Shown one piece after another: positions 25,942 to 33,832 of a stretch of 64,000 bases of DNA. The position numbers were made by a program, and so were the translations under genes. This stretch comes from Candidatus Crickella caballi (lineage in GTDB: Bacteria > Bacillota > Clostridia > Peptostreptococcales > Anaerovoracaceae). The stretch covers positions 1-64,000 of the forward strand of contig JAGHUV010000002.1 in the NCBI GenBank assembly GCA_018064665.1. The letters run 5' to 3'. Under the pieces are notes generated by a model, which saw only the letters and a list, made by a program, of their open reading frames with translations, was not told the origin of the DNA and searched no databases. Numbering within the stretch: position 1 is the stretch's first letter; every line of letters begins with the position of its first letter.

Positions 25942-27036
25942 TTACAGAGTCAGATCTCCGTCCTTGACCCATCCCAGTTTGCGACATACTGCATTGATAA
26001 GCGGTGCGAGTATTGCAGGAAGCACGAAGCAAATCAGTATAAGTCCGAGCCAGTCTGTTCCTGTGATTGCACTCTTGGCTCCTGAAGCTATATCTGCAAC
26101 CCATCCTGAGTAAACTCCGATCTGTCCTACCAGCCCGCAGGTGCCCATTCCGCTGGATACAGCGGCACCGTTCATCTTCATATGGAAGACACAGGTGGAA
26201 ATTGGCCCGGTTATTGCAGCGGTAAGTGTAGGAGCGATCCAGATTCGAGGGTTCTTTACAATGTTACCCATCTGAAGCATTGATGTCCCGATACCCTGGG
26301 ATACAAGTCCACCCCATTTATTTTCAGGGAATGACATAACGGCAAAGCCGACCATCTGAGCGCAGCAGCCTGCGACAGCTGCACCGCCTGCCAGACCTGT
26401 AAGTCCGAGTGCTGCACATATTGCAGCAGAGCTGATAGGTAATGTCAGAGCCATACCTATAATTACGGAAACGATGATGCCCATCATGAAAGGTCTGAGA
26501 TCGGTAGCCCACATTACCAGGTCACCAACCTTCATTGCGGCTGCACCGAGTCCCGGTGCCCACCACGCGGCGAGAGCAACACCGACGCCGATTGTCACGG
26601 TCGGTGTAACAAGGAGGTCGATTCTGGTTTCACCTGCGACCATTTTGCCGATCTCAGCAGCGATAATTGCGATGAAGAGTACGGCAAGAGGTCCGCCTGC
26701 ACCACCAAGTCCGTTAGCAGCAAAACCTACTGCTGCAAGGGAGAAAAGCACATATGGCGGTGCTTTAAGTGCATGGCCTATGGCAACTGCCATTGCCGGC
26801 CCTGTCATTGCAATAGCAAGACCGCCTATTGTGTATTCAACACCGTTAACCGTGCAGATGGATGAAGTCAGAAAAGCAATATTAAACTGCGTACCTATTG
26901 TGTTAATGATGGTTCCGATTAGAAGCGAACAGAAGAGTCCCTGTGCCATAGCTGAAAGAGCATCAATGCCGTAACGCTTGGCCGATACTTCAATGTTCTT
27001 TCTCTCGAGGAAAGACTTAACAGAATCCTTAGTCAT
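25942..27036 (-). CDS. PTS-type IIC membrane protein, orphan
   Basis: A 364-residue, Gly/Ala-rich membrane protein of the PTS_EIIC_2 family (PF13303-like), with about nine or ten helices. Recognisable parts are FLERKNIEVSAKRYGIDALS at the N-terminus, MAQGLFCSLLIGTIINTIG, and GGAGGPLAVLFIAIIAAEIGK. IIC proteins carry sugars or related solutes coupled to phosphorylation, but no IIA or IIB gene lies near. Either partners are elsewhere or it works as a stand-alone transporter. The ATG at 27036 has AAGGAT upstream. It is convergent with the gene to its left and divergent from mltG. Confidence 0.85.
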   Translation of the reverse strand: MTKDSVKSFLERKNIEVSAKRYGIDALSAMAQGLFCSLLIGTIINTIGTQFNIAFLTSSICTVNGVEYTIGGLAIAMTGPAMAVAIGHALKAPPYVLFSLAAVGFAANGLGGAGGPLAVLFIAIIAAEIGKMVAGETRIDLLVTPTVTIGVGVALAAWWAPGLGAAAMKVGDLVMWATDLRPFMMGIIVSVIIGMALTLPISSAAICAALGLTGLAGGAAVAGCCAQMVGFAVMSFPENKWGGLVSQGIGTSMLQMGNIVKNPRIWIAPTLTAAITGPISTCVFHMKMNGAAVSSGMGTCGLVGQIGVYSGWVADIASGAKSAITGTDWLGLILICFVLPAILAPLINAVCRKLGWVKDGDLTL

Positions 27037-27160
27037 TTTAATCCTTTTACTTTATAATATACGAGTAATAGAAATATGCTTATATCTCGGCGACTGATTG
27101 ATGTCGCGTGTGTACGCTTGATTATAACATATACGATTACTAATTGTGAAAGAGGGAATT

Positions 27161-28225
27161 ATGTCCAGAGCAAAAAAGAAAAAATCAAATAAGTTATTAC
27201 TTATAATTATTCTGGTGCTGGCGATACTTGTTGCAGGCGGCGGATATTATACAATAGGAACAGGTGCGGTTGAGCCGGGCAATGACGAGATCGTTCTTGT
27301 TGAAATACCAAGCGGTACAGGTGCATATGGCATTCTGGATATTCTGAATGAGGCAGGTCTTATAAAGAATATGACATGTGCCAAGATCAACGCAAGAATC
27401 GGAGGATATAACAGCCTTCAGGCTAATACATATGAATTCAGCCAGGGTATGACTCTTCGAGAGATCATGAAGGCTATCAACACAGGAGACTTCAATTATG
27501 TATCCAAGAAGTCGATTGTTATCAATGACGGACTGAGACTTGAGCAGGTTGCTTCGGCAATGGCGGCTGAACTCAATCTTAGCAAGGACGAGATAATGGC
27601 AAAATGGTCGGATAAGAGCTACGTTAAGGAGCTCATCAATGACTACTGGTTCTTAACAGACGATGTGCTGGACAAGGACGTCATGTATCCGCTTGAAGGA
27701 TATCTGTATGCAGACACATATTTCCTGACAACACAGGATCCGTCAATCGACGATCTTACAAGAATGTGCCTTGACAGAATGGATACCGAGCTGACAAAGC
27801 GCAAGTCAGAGATCGAGGCTTCGGGGTTCTCCGTTCATGAGTTCCTGACGCTGACATCGATAGTAACCAAGGAATCAAGTGCAGACGATCAGGCCAAAGT
27901 TGCAGGCGTATTTATAAACCGTCTCGACCAGGGAATCTCCCTCGGAAGCGATGTAACCGTATGCTATATTTACCAGGAGGACAGAGTTGAGCTTAAGGTA
28001 AGCCAGCTCGAGAATGACAGCCCATACAATACGCGTAAATTCGCAGGACTTCCTCCGGGACCTATCAGCGCAGTTATAGGAGATGCAATGGATGCAGTTC
28101 TTCACTATGAGAAGTCCGATAACATCTTCTTCTTCGCAGACGAAGACGGAGTGGTTCATTACTATAAGACAGAAGCTGATTTTGAGCAGGGAATCGAAGA
28201 CGAAGGACTGCTTAAGGACAACTAA
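27161..28225 (+). CDS. mltG: Endolytic murein transglycosylase MltG
   Basis: About 354 residues, YceG/MltG family. It cleaves nascent glycan strands at the membrane and so sets their length. One N-terminal membrane helix (about 10-29, KLLLIIILVLAILVAGGGYY) is preceded by a Lys-rich start. A LysM-like subdomain follows, then the catalytic domain with PLEGYLYADTYFL, the catalytic Glu in TSIVTKESSADD and GLPPGPISAVIGDAMDA. The ATG at 27161 (AAAGAGGG upstream) is preferred over the GTG at 27146. It has its own promoter region, divergent from the PTS gene, and ends at a strong terminator. Confidence 0.95.
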   Translation: MSRAKKKKSNKLLLIIILVLAILVAGGGYYTIGTGAVEPGNDEIVLVEIPSGTGAYGILDILNEAGLIKNMTCAKINARIGGYNSLQANTYEFSQGMTLREIMKAINTGDFNYVSKKSIVINDGLRLEQVASAMAAELNLSKDEIMAKWSDKSYVKELINDYWFLTDDVLDKDVMYPLEGYLYADTYFLTTQDPSIDDLTRMCLDRMDTELTKRKSEIEASGFSVHEFLTLTSIVTKESSADDQAKVAGVFINRLDQGISLGSDVTVCYIYQEDRVELKVSQLENDSPYNTRKFAGLPPGPISAVIGDAMDAVLHYEKSDNIFFFADEDGVVHYYKTEADFEQGIEDEGLLKDN

Positions 28226-28236
28226 GATGAATGCAA

Positions 28237-28272
28237 CAGGTCAGACGGGCACTCCCGCTGGCCTGTTTATTT
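28237..28272 (+). terminator. Terminator after mltG
   Basis: ACAGGTCAGACGGG pairs, with two mismatches, with CCCGCTGGCCTGT around CACT, then TTTATTT. The next gene's -10 box begins directly in this tail. Confidence 0.75.
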
Positions 28273-28273
28273 A

Positions 28274-28282
28274 TGATATAAT
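28274..28282 (+). promoter_or_regulatory. Extended -10 promoter placing +1 on the flavoprotein start codon
   Basis: TGATATAAT (TGN plus perfect TATAAT at 28277-28282). The predicted transcript start is 28289, the A of the ATG. No -35 match and no Shine-Dalgarno site. Confidence 0.6.
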
Positions 28283-28288
28283 GCGGGC

Positions 28289-29371
28289 ATGAGATATAAC
28301 TATGCAATTATCGGTGGCGGTGCATCAGGGCTGATGCTGGCGGCACTGGTCGATTTGAATAAATGCAAAGCAACAGGCGTGATTTATGAAGCCACTTCCG
28401 TACTCGGCTCCAAGATTCTTATGAGTGGCGGAGGAAGATGCAATATTACTCATGACGGCTCAATTAAGGATTTCCTTCAGGCATACGGAGAAGCAGGCAA
28501 GTTCCTCAGGAAAAGTCTGTATAAGCACAACAATCTTGAGCTGATCAGATGGCTGGAGCAGGAGCTTCCGACTGTATCGGAGGAAGGAAGAGTGTTCCCT
28601 GCCGGCTTTAAAGCATCTGATGTGCTCAACTTCCTGCTGAAGAAGGTTAAGTCAAACGGATGGACCATACAGTCCGGATGCAAGATAGCGAGGCTCGAGG
28701 AAGTGGACGCAGATGATATCATCGTAGCCTGCGGAGGTATCACATATCCGGAAACGGGCTCGGACGGATCCATGCTAAAGATTCTTGCGGAAATTGGTGT
28801 AAATATAGTGGAGCCAAGATCGGCTTTGGCACCTATAAAAATCAAAGACTATCCGTATTCGCAGCTGGCCGGAGTATCTGTGAAGGATGTTACTGTCAGC
28901 ATTGAAGGATCGGGCAAAACGCATCGCTGCAGCGGAGATATACTGTTTACACATAACGGCTTTTCAGGACCTGCAGTACTGAATATTTCAAAGTATGCAG
29001 CCCCGGGTGACAGGATAAGTATCAATTACAGAAAGCGACCGGAAGAGCTTCCTAAGAGGCTGTATAAGGCTATTGAAGAGCGTTCGCGCGGAGCGAGTGG
29101 AGACATAAGAACCAAGGCGCTGAGCAGAATGCTTGAGAACGATTTCTTTACTGTCGGGTCGGTAGACAGTCGCGGAATGGTTACGCACGGGGGCGTTGCT
29201 TTGTCTGAGATAAATCCTGCCACGATGGAGTTAAGGCCGCATCTGTATGCTATCGGCGAAGTGATAGACGCGGATGGAATTACGGGTGGCTACAATTTGC
29301 AGATGTGCTATTCTACGGCAGCGACGGTTGCCGATACGATACTGAAAGCGAGATCCGAGCAGGAGAGCTGA
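28289..29371 (+). CDS. HI0933-family FAD-dependent oxidoreductase
   Basis: A 360-residue HI0933/YhiN flavoprotein; some members are described as aminoacetone oxidases, but the physiological reaction is unsettled. The Rossmann FAD motif is at the start (YAIIGGGASGLMLAALV, GxGxxG type). GGGRCNITHDG (about 48-58), typical for the family, and the C-terminal FAD segment DADGITGGYNLQMCYSTA follow. It is about 40 residues shorter than many homologues (about 400), with a compact middle domain. It appears to have its own leaderless promoter; a GNAT gene follows after 41 nt. Confidence 0.88.
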   Translation: MRYNYAIIGGGASGLMLAALVDLNKCKATGVIYEATSVLGSKILMSGGGRCNITHDGSIKDFLQAYGEAGKFLRKSLYKHNNLELIRWLEQELPTVSEEGRVFPAGFKASDVLNFLLKKVKSNGWTIQSGCKIARLEEVDADDIIVACGGITYPETGSDGSMLKILAEIGVNIVEPRSALAPIKIKDYPYSQLAGVSVKDVTVSIEGSGKTHRCSGDILFTHNGFSGPAVLNISKYAAPGDRISINYRKRPEELPKRLYKAIEERSRGASGDIRTKALSRMLENDFFTVGSVDSRGMVTHGGVALSEINPATMELRPHLYAIGEVIDADGITGGYNLQMCYSTAATVADTILKARSEQES

Positions 29372-29412
29372 TGTATTGGTGAATATAAATTTAAGGAAAG
29401 GAAGGTGACGGT

Positions 29413-29973
29413 ATGATGGTTGAATTGCCATTCACACAGGAGCTTATGAACGGAAAAGGAGAATCGAGAACTGTTAACTTTCGTAAAGCAGGTCCGGAAG
29501 ATCTGGGTGCTGTTATGAAGCTGCAGGAAGAGATCATGAATGCACTTCCTGATAAGGACCTGTATGCACCTTATTCGAGAGAGGAGACTCAGGTACAGCT
29601 GGAGGAGGATGTTTGCTTCATTGCTGAGTGCGATGGCGAGGTTGCAGGCTTCAGCGTGCTCGTTCCTAACGATGCGGACAATCCGAGAAACTACGGAAAG
29701 CTTTTCAATTACGATCGCGAGCAGATGGCGGCAACTGCTTCTTTTGACCTCACAATGGTAGCACCTAGGTTCAGAGGACTCGGAATACAGAGAGACTTCA
29801 ACAAGCTTCGTACGGGAGTTGCATTAGAGATGGGAGCCAAGGAAGCGCTTACTACTATTTCACCGGATAACCCATACAGCTACAGGAACTTCCTTGTGCT
29901 GAACTTCGATATCGTCGACACAAGAGAGCTGTACGGCGGCAAGAAGAGATATATTCTCCGCAAAGAGTTCTAA
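29413..29973 (+). CDS. GNAT-family N-acetyltransferase
   Basis: A 186-residue GNAT-fold protein. The acetyl-CoA motif A appears around LTMVAPRFRGLGIQRDFNK (about 113-131), where a Gly-Leu-Gly-Ile turn takes the place of the usual Q/RxxGxG/A. The C-terminal KEALTTISPDNPYSYRNFL stretch is the strand and helix ending the fold. The acceptor amine is unknown. An ATG at 29413 or the ATG right after at 29416 both fit GGAAGGTGACGG. It ends at a perfect hairpin before feoA. Confidence 0.8.
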   Translation: MMVELPFTQELMNGKGESRTVNFRKAGPEDLGAVMKLQEEIMNALPDKDLYAPYSREETQVQLEEDVCFIAECDGEVAGFSVLVPNDADNPRNYGKLFNYDREQMAATASFDLTMVAPRFRGLGIQRDFNKLRTGVALEMGAKEALTTISPDNPYSYRNFLVLNFDIVDTRELYGGKKRYILRKEF

Positions 29974-29988
29974 TAATTATACGAGAAA

Positions 29989-30026
29989 CCTCTATTTCCT
30001 ACCTTGACAATAGGAAATAGAGGTGT
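29989..30026 (+). terminator. Perfect 13-bp hairpin between GNAT and feoA
   Basis: CCTCTATTTCCTA (29989-30001) pairs exactly with TAGGAAATAGAGG (30011-30023); the tail is TGTTATTAT. The 9-nt loop contains the feo -35 box TTGACA, so termination and initiation signals are interleaved. Confidence 0.7.
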
Positions 30027-30035
30027 TATTATAAT
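30004..30035 (+). promoter_or_regulatory. feoA promoter
   Basis: TTGACA at 30004-30009, 17 nt, TATTAT at 30027-30032 (or TATAAT at 30030-30035 with a longer spacer). Confidence 0.7.
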
Positions 30036-30039
30036 TAAC

Positions 30040-30059
30040 GAGTTAGAGATGACTAACTC
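30040..30059. promoter_or_regulatory. Candidate iron-regulator operator
   Basis: GAGTTAG (30040-30046) and CTAACTC (30053-30059) form a perfect 7-6-7 inverted repeat right after the -10 box. The TTAG/CTAA cores recall DtxR/IdeR-type boxes rather than Fur boxes. Its position over the transcript start suits repression of feo by iron. Confidence 0.6.
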
Positions 30060-30092
30060 ATTGAAAAGACTGAAATTTCAAGGGGGTACAGG

Positions 30093-30314
30093 ATGAAAAC
30101 GCTTAAGGATGCAAAAGTTGGTCAGACAGTAACTGTTAAGACGGTTCGCGGAGAAGGACCGACCAGAAGAAGACTGATGGACATGGGCATTACAAGAAAT
30201 ACAAAAATACTCATTCGCAAATTCGCACCTCTCGGCGACCCGGTGGAGCTCGCTTTGCGAGGATATGAGCTTACGATAAGGCTCAGTGAGGCAGAACTGA
30301 TAGAGGTGGCATAG
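30093..30314 (+). CDS. feoA: Ferrous iron transport protein FeoA
   Basis: A 73-residue SH3-like FeoA, a cytoplasmic partner needed for full activity of FeoB. It shows LKDAKVGQTVTVKTV, the turn RRLMDMGITRNTKI (about 27-40) and APLGDPVELALRGYELTIR (about 46-64), all characteristic. The ribosome binding site AAGGGGGT is strong. feoB follows immediately, starting one base after the stop. It is likely iron-repressed through the inverted repeat in the promoter. Confidence 0.96.
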   Translation: MKTLKDAKVGQTVTVKTVRGEGPTRRRLMDMGITRNTKILIRKFAPLGDPVELALRGYELTIRLSEAELIEVA

Positions 30315-32498
30315 ATGAAGATAGCACTTGCAGGAAACCCGAATTCGGGCAAAACGACATTATTTAATGACTTAACGGGCTCAAACCAGTATGTTGGAAA
30401 CTGGCCCGGCGTTACTGTTGAGAAGAAAGACGGTAAGCTAATCAATCGCCCGGAAATCATAATTCAGGATCTTCCGGGAATATACTCACTGTCACCGTAT
30501 ACTCTTGAGGAGGTTGTAACAAGAAAGTATCTCGTTGAAGAAAGACCTGATGCAATAATAAACATTATAGACGCAACATCGATAGAGAGATCACTTTACC
30601 TGACCACACAGCTTCTGGAGCTTGGCATTCCGGTTGTTATTGCTCTGAACATGATGGATCTGGTTGAAAAGAACGGAGATACTATAGATATCGGGAAACT
30701 ATCCAAAGAGCTTCGCTGCCCGATAGTACCGATTACAGCACTTCGCAAATGCGGATGCTTTGATGCAGCCAATGAAGCGATAGCGCTGGCACAGAGATAT
30801 GAGCAGAAAGAGGCACCTCACATTTATAGCGGAGAGGTTGAACATGCTTTGGCACATATTGAAGAGTCTATTGATGGACTGATTCCTGATAATGTACTGA
30901 GATGGTATGCGATAAAGCTGTTCGAGCGTGATCCAAGAGTCCTGGAAGAGCTGAAAGATAAGCTTCAGGGAGATCACACTAACAGACTCGAAGGTCATCC
31001 TAATGCGGACCATACTCATCCTACAGGTGAGGAGTTTGATCTGTGGGAGCACCTTGAAGAGCACATTAAAGAGTGTGAAGCTATAATGGATGAGGATTCC
31101 GAATCCGTCATAATAAATGAGCGATATGATTACGTTGAGAAGGCCTGCATGAAATCTGTGCATAGAAAGCACAAAGCGGGCGAACTTACTACCTCGGATA
31201 AAATCGACCTTATCTTTACGCACAGAATATGGGCGCTTCCTATATTCGCTGCAGTAATGTTTCTCGTATATTACATTTCAATCACGCTGCTTGGAACAGC
31301 GGCAACAGACTGGACTAATGATGTTCTCTTCGGGACATGGATTCAGCCGGCGGTGGGACATCTGCTTGAGGGAATCGGTGCATCCTCATGGGTAATTTCC
31401 ATGGTTGTAGACGGAATAATTGGAGGACTTGCGGCACCGATAGGCTTTGCACCGCAGATGGCAATAGTATTTCTGTTCCTGTCATTCCTTGAGGACTGCG
31501 GTTATATGTCGAGGGTTGCCTTCGTAATGGACAGAGCGTTCAGGAGATTCGGTCTTTCCGGCAAATCGTTCATACCGTTTCTCATCAGCTCGGGCTGCGG
31601 GGTTCCGGGAATCATGGGTACGAGGACGATCGAGAATGTTAAGGACCGCAGGATGACTATGATTGTAACGACGATGATTCCTTGCGGAGCTAAGATGCCG
31701 ATTATCGCGGCAATCGCCGGATACATCTCAGGTGGTTTATGGTGGCTTGCGCCGACAATGTATTTTGCAGGTATTGGAATGGTTATTGTAAGCTGCCTGA
31801 TATTAAAGAAAACAAAGAAGTTCGCAGGTGAGCCAGCGCCGTTTGTAATGGAGCTTCCTAAATACCACATGCCGCTGGCTATGAATATGCTGAGACATAC
31901 ATGGGAGAGGGTGTGGGAGTTCCTGAAGAAAGCAGGAACGATACTCTTTATCTGCTGTGCTATCATGTGGTTCCTTTCAAACTTCGGATTCACAGCTTCC
32001 GGACTTGGTCCGGTGTCAGCAGCAGATTCGCTTATGGCTAAGCTCGGAGGATTTCTGTCCTGGCTGTTCATACCGCTAGGCTTTGGAAACTGGCAGGCTG
32101 TTGCAGCAAGCATCTCGGGCTTCGTTGCCAAAGAGGGCATAGTATCAACTATGGGCGTGCTTGCGGGAGTCAGCGCGGCCGATGCGGCAGGCGGATTTGC
32201 TTTTGCAGCATTTCTTCCGAACGCGATTGCTGCTGTTTCGTTTCTGATCTTCAATCTGTTTGATTCGCCTTGCTTTGCGGCGATTACGACGATGGCGCAG
32301 GAAATGGGAGACCGCAAATACTTCTGGTTCGCAATCGGATTCCAGAATCTTATGGGGTACAGTGCTGCACTGATTGTGTATCAGGTGATAGGTCTGTTTA
32401 CAGGAACTGTACCGTTCACATGGATGACAATTCTTGGATTTGCTGCACTTGCAGGCATCATTTACCTAATCGCGCGTCCGACACCTAAGGAGAAATAA
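30315..32498 (+). CDS. feoB: Ferrous iron transporter FeoB
   Basis: A 727-residue FeoB, the main Fe(II) uptake permease of anaerobes. The N-terminal G domain has G1 GNPNSGKTTLFN (about 7-18), G3 DLPGIYSL (about 54-61) and G4 NMMD. A helical GDI-like spacer includes a His-rich patch around 220-245. The membrane core (from about 305) has two Gate repeats; the first shows SSGCGVPGIMGTRT with the cysteine implicated in iron passage. The last base of its stop codon is the first base of the next gene's ATG (TAATG). Confidence 0.98.
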   Translation: MKIALAGNPNSGKTTLFNDLTGSNQYVGNWPGVTVEKKDGKLINRPEIIIQDLPGIYSLSPYTLEEVVTRKYLVEERPDAIINIIDATSIERSLYLTTQLLELGIPVVIALNMMDLVEKNGDTIDIGKLSKELRCPIVPITALRKCGCFDAANEAIALAQRYEQKEAPHIYSGEVEHALAHIEESIDGLIPDNVLRWYAIKLFERDPRVLEELKDKLQGDHTNRLEGHPNADHTHPTGEEFDLWEHLEEHIKECEAIMDEDSESVIINERYDYVEKACMKSVHRKHKAGELTTSDKIDLIFTHRIWALPIFAAVMFLVYYISITLLGTAATDWTNDVLFGTWIQPAVGHLLEGIGASSWVISMVVDGIIGGLAAPIGFAPQMAIVFLFLSFLEDCGYMSRVAFVMDRAFRRFGLSGKSFIPFLISSGCGVPGIMGTRTIENVKDRRMTMIVTTMIPCGAKMPIIAAIAGYISGGLWWLAPTMYFAGIGMVIVSCLILKKTKKFAGEPAPFVMELPKYHMPLAMNMLRHTWERVWEFLKKAGTILFICCAIMWFLSNFGFTASGLGPVSAADSLMAKLGGFLSWLFIPLGFGNWQAVAASISGFVAKEGIVSTMGVLAGVSAADAAGGFAFAAFLPNAIAAVSFLIFNLFDSPCFAAITTMAQEMGDRKYFWFAIGFQNLMGYSAALIVYQVIGLFTGTVPFTWMTILGFAALAGIIYLIARPTPKEK

Positions 32499-32710
32499 TG
32501 AATTTAAAGTTAGCAGATACAGTTGTAATAGCGATACTTGCAATCCTGCTATTTATAGCGGTAAGAGTTATTGTACGCAATAAAAAAGCCGGCAGGAATT
32601 CCTGCGGCTGTGGTTGCTGCAGCTCATGCTCAGGATGCAAGAATGCGAATTCTTTCGATAAGACTTTCGGTAGGGACGAGTTTTCTGAAGACAGCCTTTC
32701 CGAGAAATAG
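32498..32710 (+). CDS. FeoB-associated Cys-rich membrane protein
   Basis: A 70-residue protein of the FeoB-associated Cys-rich family (PF12669-like): one membrane helix (about 6-25), a basic stop-transfer, then CGCGCCSSCSGC (seven cysteines in 12 residues, about 35-46). The cysteines may bind Fe(II) or an Fe-S cluster and help feed or gate FeoB. It is coupled to feoB by the shared TAATG. Its last 81 nt lie antisense to the end of the convergent DUF1461-type gene, so the two 3' ends overlap within coding sequence. Confidence 0.9.
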   Translation: MNLKLADTVVIAILAILLFIAVRVIVRNKKAGRNSCGCGCCSSCSGCKNANSFDKTFGRDEFSEDSLSEK

Positions 32711-33334
32711 GCTGATGCAGATCCATACCGTAAGTATGATGCCGGCCGTTTCACTTATGATGTCTATGGTCATGAGATTGACCAGATTATCTGTCGCGGG
32801 ATTCATTATCCACAGATAATTGTCAAAGAGCATTTCGTGAACAAAGTCATAGGCCTTGTCGAAATTTATTGCAAATACTATTACAGATACAACGGCAGCT
32901 ACTGCTGCTATACGAATTGTACCGATAAAGCTGCGAGCAAAAATCGCGGCTTTTTTCGTTGCAAGCAGTATGAGCACGCCGATGGTGCTGATTACCAGCG
33001 CAATATTTCTGACTCTAATCATCCTAAGGAAAATCACTCTGCAATCTGAAAGATGGTGGAGCTCGCGATTGTTGAAGAAGGCCTGATCGGAGCCTGTAGT
33101 TTTGACCTCGTCGAGGCGGTCTCTTTGGCCAAGAAGGTAATCCATCGTTTCACAGCTTATGCGTACCGCTTCTTCGCTACCATACTCAGTAGCGATTTCA
33201 TTTTCGTGTGCAGCAAACTCACGTTCAAACCAGAATCTGCTTCCACAGAAAAACTGACCGACACTTATGAGAAATACAAGAAGCATCAGCAGTGTAAGCA
33301 GTATTGATATAATTCGTGAGAGTTTCTCGTGCAT
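32630..33334 (-). CDS. DUF1461/TIGR01906-type integral membrane protein
   Basis: A 234-residue membrane protein with four helices: one near the N-terminus, a long external loop, then three more. It matches the TIGR01906/DUF1461 pattern, with FFNNRELHHLSD in the loop and FVHEMLFDNYLWIMNPATDN before the last helix. Function is unknown. I start it at 33334 (MHEKLS). A longer frame from 33352 would begin upstream of the TATAAT at 33341-33346, which puts +1 exactly at the 33334 ATG. The C-terminal 27 codons overlap the Cys-rich gene on the other strand. Confidence 0.85.
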   Translation of the reverse strand: MHEKLSRIISILLTLLMLLVFLISVGQFFCGSRFWFEREFAAHENEIATEYGSEEAVRISCETMDYLLGQRDRLDEVKTTGSDQAFFNNRELHHLSDCRVIFLRMIRVRNIALVISTIGVLILLATKKAAIFARSFIGTIRIAAVAAVVSVIVFAINFDKAYDFVHEMLFDNYLWIMNPATDNLVNLMTIDIISETAGIILTVWICISLFLGKAVFRKLVPTESLIERIRILAS

Positions 33335-33340
33335 GCTGTC

Positions 33341-33346
33341 ATTATA
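33341..33346 (-). promoter_or_regulatory. -10 box of the DUF1461-type gene, +1 at the start codon
   Basis: TATAAT on the minus strand (plus-strand ATTATA, 33341-33346); counting 7 nt gives 33334, the A of the ATG. A weak -35 (TTTCTA) lies at 33364-33369. No Shine-Dalgarno site is possible. Confidence 0.6.
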
Positions 33347-33374
33347 AGGCAAAATAAAACAAATAGAAAGGGTG

Positions 33375-33404
33375 TTGCGCTTTAATGCGCTAAAGTGTTA
33401 GAAT
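33375..33404 (+). promoter_or_regulatory. yerC promoter with internal inverted repeat
   Basis: TTGCGC at 33375-33380, 18 nt, TAGAAT at 33399-33404. The spacer carries CTTTA and TAAAG arms around ATGCGC, a possible operator. It is back-to-back with the DUF1461 promoter. Confidence 0.5.
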
Positions 33405-33480
33405 GCCATTGTACAAATGAGTATTTACTTTGAACAGAAGCATTCACAAATGAGAATTCGAAGGCTCAAGGAGGTTATAC

Positions 33481-33771
33481 ATGATCACGGATCAGGAACG
33501 TAAGAACATGCAGCAGTTCTACAAGGCTATTCTGTCGCTCGAAACCGAGGACGAGTGTGATGCCTTCTTTGAAGACGTTGCAACAATTAAGGAGCTGATT
33601 GATATGTCTGCGAGACTGGAGGTAGCAAAGATGCTTGATGAAGGCAAGGTTTTCAGCGAAATCAGTCAGAGTACAGGCGCAAGCTCGGCGACTATCAGCC
33701 GTGTAAACAAGTGCATAGGATACGGATCGGGCGGATACAAGATGGTGCTCGACAGAATAAAGGATAAATAA
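33481..33771 (+). CDS. YerC/YecD family TrpR-like regulator
   Basis: A 96-residue TrpR-superfamily protein of the YerC/YecD family. It is all helical, with a helix-turn-helix at about 58-78 (GKVFSEISQSTGASSATISR). The N-terminal half, including FYKAILSLETEDECDAFFED, forms the dimer. The family is widespread in Firmicutes and is thought to be a DNA-binding repressor, but the ligand is unclear. It starts 76 nt after its -10 box with AAGGAGG and is monocistronic. A bidirectional terminator separates it from nadE. Confidence 0.92.
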   Translation: MITDQERKNMQQFYKAILSLETEDECDAFFEDVATIKELIDMSARLEVAKMLDEGKVFSEISQSTGASSATISRVNKCIGYGSGGYKMVLDRIKDK

Positions 33772-33782
33772 TACTGAATAAA

Positions 33783-33817
33783 AAAGGGGATTGCTCGTGT
33801 TGAACAATCCCCTTTAT
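33783..33817. terminator. Bidirectional terminator between yerC and nadE
   Basis: AAAGGGGATTG (33783-33793) pairs perfectly with CAATCCCCTTT (33805-33815), with A-run before and T-rich after, so it serves both converging genes. Confidence 0.85.
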
Positions 33818-33832
33818 CGTGCCTTTATAATA

